Assembly: GCA_937870635.1 (NCBI GenBank)
Contig: CALMZP010000091.1
Location: 1 to 64,000, forward strand
Length of the DNA: 64,000 nucleotides
Reading direction: 5' to 3'
Source of the DNA: an uncultured Acidobacteriota bacterium
Lineage (GTDB): Bacteria; Acidobacteriota; Thermoanaerobaculia; Gp7-AA8
Below, piece after piece: positions 62,062 through 64,000 of the stretch; position 1 is the first letter of the stretch, and every line of letters starts with the position of its first letter. The notes under the pieces were generated by a model. It searched no databases, was not told the origin of the DNA, and saw only the letters and a list, made by a program, of their open reading frames with translations. The position numbers and the translations under genes are program-made.

Positions 62062-63312
62062 TTGCGCCGCGCCTCCCTCCTCGTCCTTTTCCTCACGGTG
62101 TTCATCGACCTCATCGGCTTCGGGATGGTCATCCCGTTCCTGTCGTTCTACGCGCGCGAGTACGGCGCGAGCGGCGTGGTCGTCGGCGCCGTCGTCGGCG
62201 TTTACTCCATCATGCAGTTCTTCTTCGCGCCGGTGTGGGGACGGCTGTCCGACCGGATCGGCCGCCGCCCGGTCATCCTGATCAGCCTCACCGCCAGCTT
62301 CTGCGGATACTTCCTCTTCGCCATTGCCGACAATCTGGCGATCCTCTTTCTCTCGAGGATCATCGCCGGCGCCGGTGGTGCGAACATCGGAACCGCTCAG
62401 GCGTACATCACGGACATCACCACCGATCGCGAGCGCGCCCGCGGCATGGGCCTCATCGGCGCCGCCTTCGGCCTCGGCTTCATCCTCGGACCCCCACTCA
62501 GCGGAATTCTCTCCGCGATTGGAACGAGTCGCGGACTGACCGGCAACCTGCTCCCTGGCCTGGTCGCGGCGGGGCTGTCGCTCATCGCGCTGATCCTCGC
62601 GTTCAGCGTTCTGGCCGAGTCGAAGCCGCCCGGCGTGCATCCACGCAGCGCGAGGCCGCCGCAGTTCGATCCACGCCTCTGGAAAGCCGTCGGCAGCCAG
62701 GGATCGCTGACGGCCCTGATGTCGGGACTTTTTCTGACGCTCATCGCGGTCGCCGGGATGGAGATCACCGTCACCCTTCACGCGCGCGATCGCTTTCATT
62801 TCGCGCAGCTCGACCTCGCGTACCTCTTTCTGTTCATGGGCGTGATCGTCGGTGCGATTCAGGGCGGGCTCATTGGTAAGTTCGCGAACGCGGTCGGTGA
62901 GAAGCGGCTGATCGTCATCGGCGCGCTGTCGTTCTCGATCGCCTTCATCGCGGTGCCCGATCTCTGGAGCATTCCGCTGCTCTACGTCGCGGCGTTCTTC
63001 GTCGCGATCGGCCAGGGACTCACGTATCCATCGCTCACGTCGCTCGTCTCGAAGGCCGCGCCGATCTCCGAGCGCGGCAGCATCCTCGGATTCGCCACCG
63101 CGGTCGGATCGCTGGCGCGTTTCATCGGTCCGATCGTCTCCGGCTTCTTCTACGACCTCGGAGGTCCGCGCGGTGCGTTCTACGGCGCCGCCGGCTTCAC
63201 GATTCTGGCGATGATCATTGCCACGACGATCCGGCAACCTGTTGACAAGGACCCGGTCGAAACGGCGGCAGCCGAGGTGGCGGCAGGTGATCCGACGATC
63301 CAGTCGAGTTAG
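62062..63312 (+). CDS. MFS transporter (TetA-like, 12 TM)
   Basis: 416 residues from a TTG at 62062. The frame upstream is only heptamer repeat, and the ATG at 62058 is in another frame. Twelve helices with MFS motif A in GRLSDRIGRRPVILISLT, motif around DLIGFGMVIPFLSFYAREYG at the start of helix 1, FLSRIIAGAGGANIGTAQAY, LIGAAFGLGFILGPPLSG, and the second-half copy GLIGKFANAVGEKRLIVIGA. Closest in style to tetracycline and multidrug efflux proton antiporters; substrate unknown. Its stop lies 11 bp before the deformylase start. Confidence 0.9.
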   Translation: MRRASLLVLFLTVFIDLIGFGMVIPFLSFYAREYGASGVVVGAVVGVYSIMQFFFAPVWGRLSDRIGRRPVILISLTASFCGYFLFAIADNLAILFLSRIIAGAGGANIGTAQAYITDITTDRERARGMGLIGAAFGLGFILGPPLSGILSAIGTSRGLTGNLLPGLVAAGLSLIALILAFSVLAESKPPGVHPRSARPPQFDPRLWKAVGSQGSLTALMSGLFLTLIAVAGMEITVTLHARDRFHFAQLDLAYLFLFMGVIVGAIQGGLIGKFANAVGEKRLIVIGALSFSIAFIAVPDLWSIPLLYVAAFFVAIGQGLTYPSLTSLVSKAAPISERGSILGFATAVGSLARFIGPIVSGFFYDLGGPRGAFYGAAGFTILAMIIATTIRQPVDKDPVETAAAEVAAGDPTIQSS

Positions 63313-63322
63313 AGTAGCGCCC

Positions 63323-63838
63323 ATGTCGATTTTGAAAGTGGCCCGTCTCGGGCATCCCGTACTGCGCGAAAAAGCTTCCGACGTCGAGATCAAGGACATC
63401 AAGGCGGGGAAGTTCCGTACCCTCGTCGAAGACATGGTCGAGACCATGCACGCCTACGAAGGCGTCGGCCTGGCCGGACCGCAGGTCCATCTGCCATTGC
63501 GGGTCTTCGTGTTCGAGGTGCAGGAGCGCGTGGCCAAACGGCGCAACGTGAAATCGCTCGGCGTCGGCGCGATCTTCAACGCCACTTACGAACCCGTGGG
63601 CGAAGAAAAAGTCAGCGACTGGGAAGGCTGTCTGAGCGTCCCCTTCCTCGGCGGCGAGCTCTCGCGCTACAACAAGGTGCGCCTGCGCGGGATCGATCAC
63701 GATGGGGAACCGCTCGATGTCGAGGTGGACGACTTCACGGCACGCATCTTCCAGCACGAGATCGACCACACCGACGGCCACGTCTATCTCGACCGTATGC
63801 CCGACCTGCGGTCGCTCGGCTACACGATCGTGCTGTAG
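63323..63838 (+). CDS. def: Peptide deformylase
   Basis: 171 residues from the ATG at 63323; TAGAGT (63310-63315, using the MFS stop TAG) is seven bases before it. Removes the formyl group from new proteins. Motif I GVGLAGPQV (47-55), motif II EGCLS with metal ligand C103, motif III QHEIDHTDG with H145, E146 and H149. All catalytic residues are present. Motif I has AGPQ rather than AAxQ, an allowed variant. The C-terminal helix is short, as in type I enzymes. Confidence 0.95.
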   Translation: MSILKVARLGHPVLREKASDVEIKDIKAGKFRTLVEDMVETMHAYEGVGLAGPQVHLPLRVFVFEVQERVAKRRNVKSLGVGAIFNATYEPVGEEKVSDWEGCLSVPFLGGELSRYNKVRLRGIDHDGEPLDVEVDDFTARIFQHEIDHTDGHVYLDRMPDLRSLGYTIVL

Positions 63839-63842
63839 GCGG

Positions 63843-64000
63843 TCAGCGGGCCGCGGAACGGCGTCGTGATGGGGATGCCGTGAGGAAGAGATCTCTTGAT
63901 TTCTCGACGCTCAAGCCGGTAGCGGCCGGCACGATGGTCGTCGCGCGGATTTTTCCACCGCCCCGGATATCCGCTGTCACGAGCAGAAATTCGGCGCCGC
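63843..64000 (-). CDS. C-terminal fragment of a minus-strand gene
   Basis: Open minus-strand frame entering from the right edge and ending at a TGA at 63843-63845. Visible residues: AEFLLVTADIRGGGKIRATT, IVPAATGLSVEKSRDLFLT and a basic tail ASPSRRRSAAR. Strand-like beginning and an Arg-rich end; no family can be named from 50 residues. Convergent with the deformylase gene four bases away. Confidence 0.45.
   Translation of the reverse strand, partial: GAEFLLVTADIRGGGKIRATTIVPAATGLSVEKSRDLFLTASPSRRRSAAR

Overview
This is high-GC bacterial chromosomal DNA with no phage, plasmid, tRNA or rRNA genes seen. The gene content fits an uncultured Acidobacteriota-like soil or sediment bacterium: Hanks-type Ser/Thr kinases fused to PEGA/FGE/hydrolase modules or TolB-like propellers, a BlaI/M56 pair, an S9 peptidase, and secreted domains of the 'LPV-GH...TTVFITNTS' and 'VLLPFHA' type. 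The phylum is inferred from family content only.

Layout. 1-5785: three tandem secreted paralogues (the first cut by the window edge) and a HEAT-repeat lipoprotein, arranged as one operon. 5.9-10.5 kb: a four-module kinase and a REC-GGDEF-EAL protein. 10.7-19.1 kb: a PH-like membrane protein with a GlsB-type protein, a lipoprotein, a PLP sulfur-amino-acid enzyme, a CheY-like regulator, an AtoE transporter, a ComEC-like MBL hydrolase and a chimeric membrane protein. 19.1-25.5 kb: GH3/NagZ, phosphofructokinase, a nuclease lipoprotein and a kinase-propeller. 25.5-32.6 kb: a BlaI-M56 regulatory pair with visible operators, a prolyl oligopeptidase, a DUF2207 protein and a peroxiredoxin. 32.9-41.2 kb: a kinase-propeller coupled to DDAH, a CPXCG protein, an ADA-like amidohydrolase, a rhodanese and a pseudouridine synthase. 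41.2-47.5 kb: a frameshifted gene, a YfhO-like protein, an internally deleted NDH-2 remnant, a dipeptidase and a HAD phosphatase. 47.6-54.5 kb: a chain of overlapping genes for acyl-CoA metabolism (GNAT, B12-binding subunit, enoyl-CoA hydratase, carboxyltransferase beta) followed by a sugar cassette (HAD, nucleotide-sugar dehydrogenase, epimerase, GT2). 54.5-64 kb: a zinc-ribbon membrane protein, a polytopic membrane protein, a DUF5777/cytochrome-like pair, GAF-HD-GYP, HAD, MFS and peptide deformylase.

The most unusual signal is intergenic. At least 13 spacers carry short tandem repeats of six unrelated words (GATTTTG, GGACCTT, TTAACCG, GAATGTT, AATGGTG, ATCATCG). All have a period of exactly 7 bp, and nearly all are arranged as inverted repeats. 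Two of these arrays flank an unrelated long CGTCATCC...GGATGACG palindrome, and one sits inside a GGAGTGCGGCAGC palindrome, giving nested hairpins. A second genome-wide signal is that many starts lack a Shine-Dalgarno sequence and carry a TANNNT -10-like hexamer 6-11 nt before the start codon. This suggests frequent leaderless transcription and supports several TTG and GTG starts.
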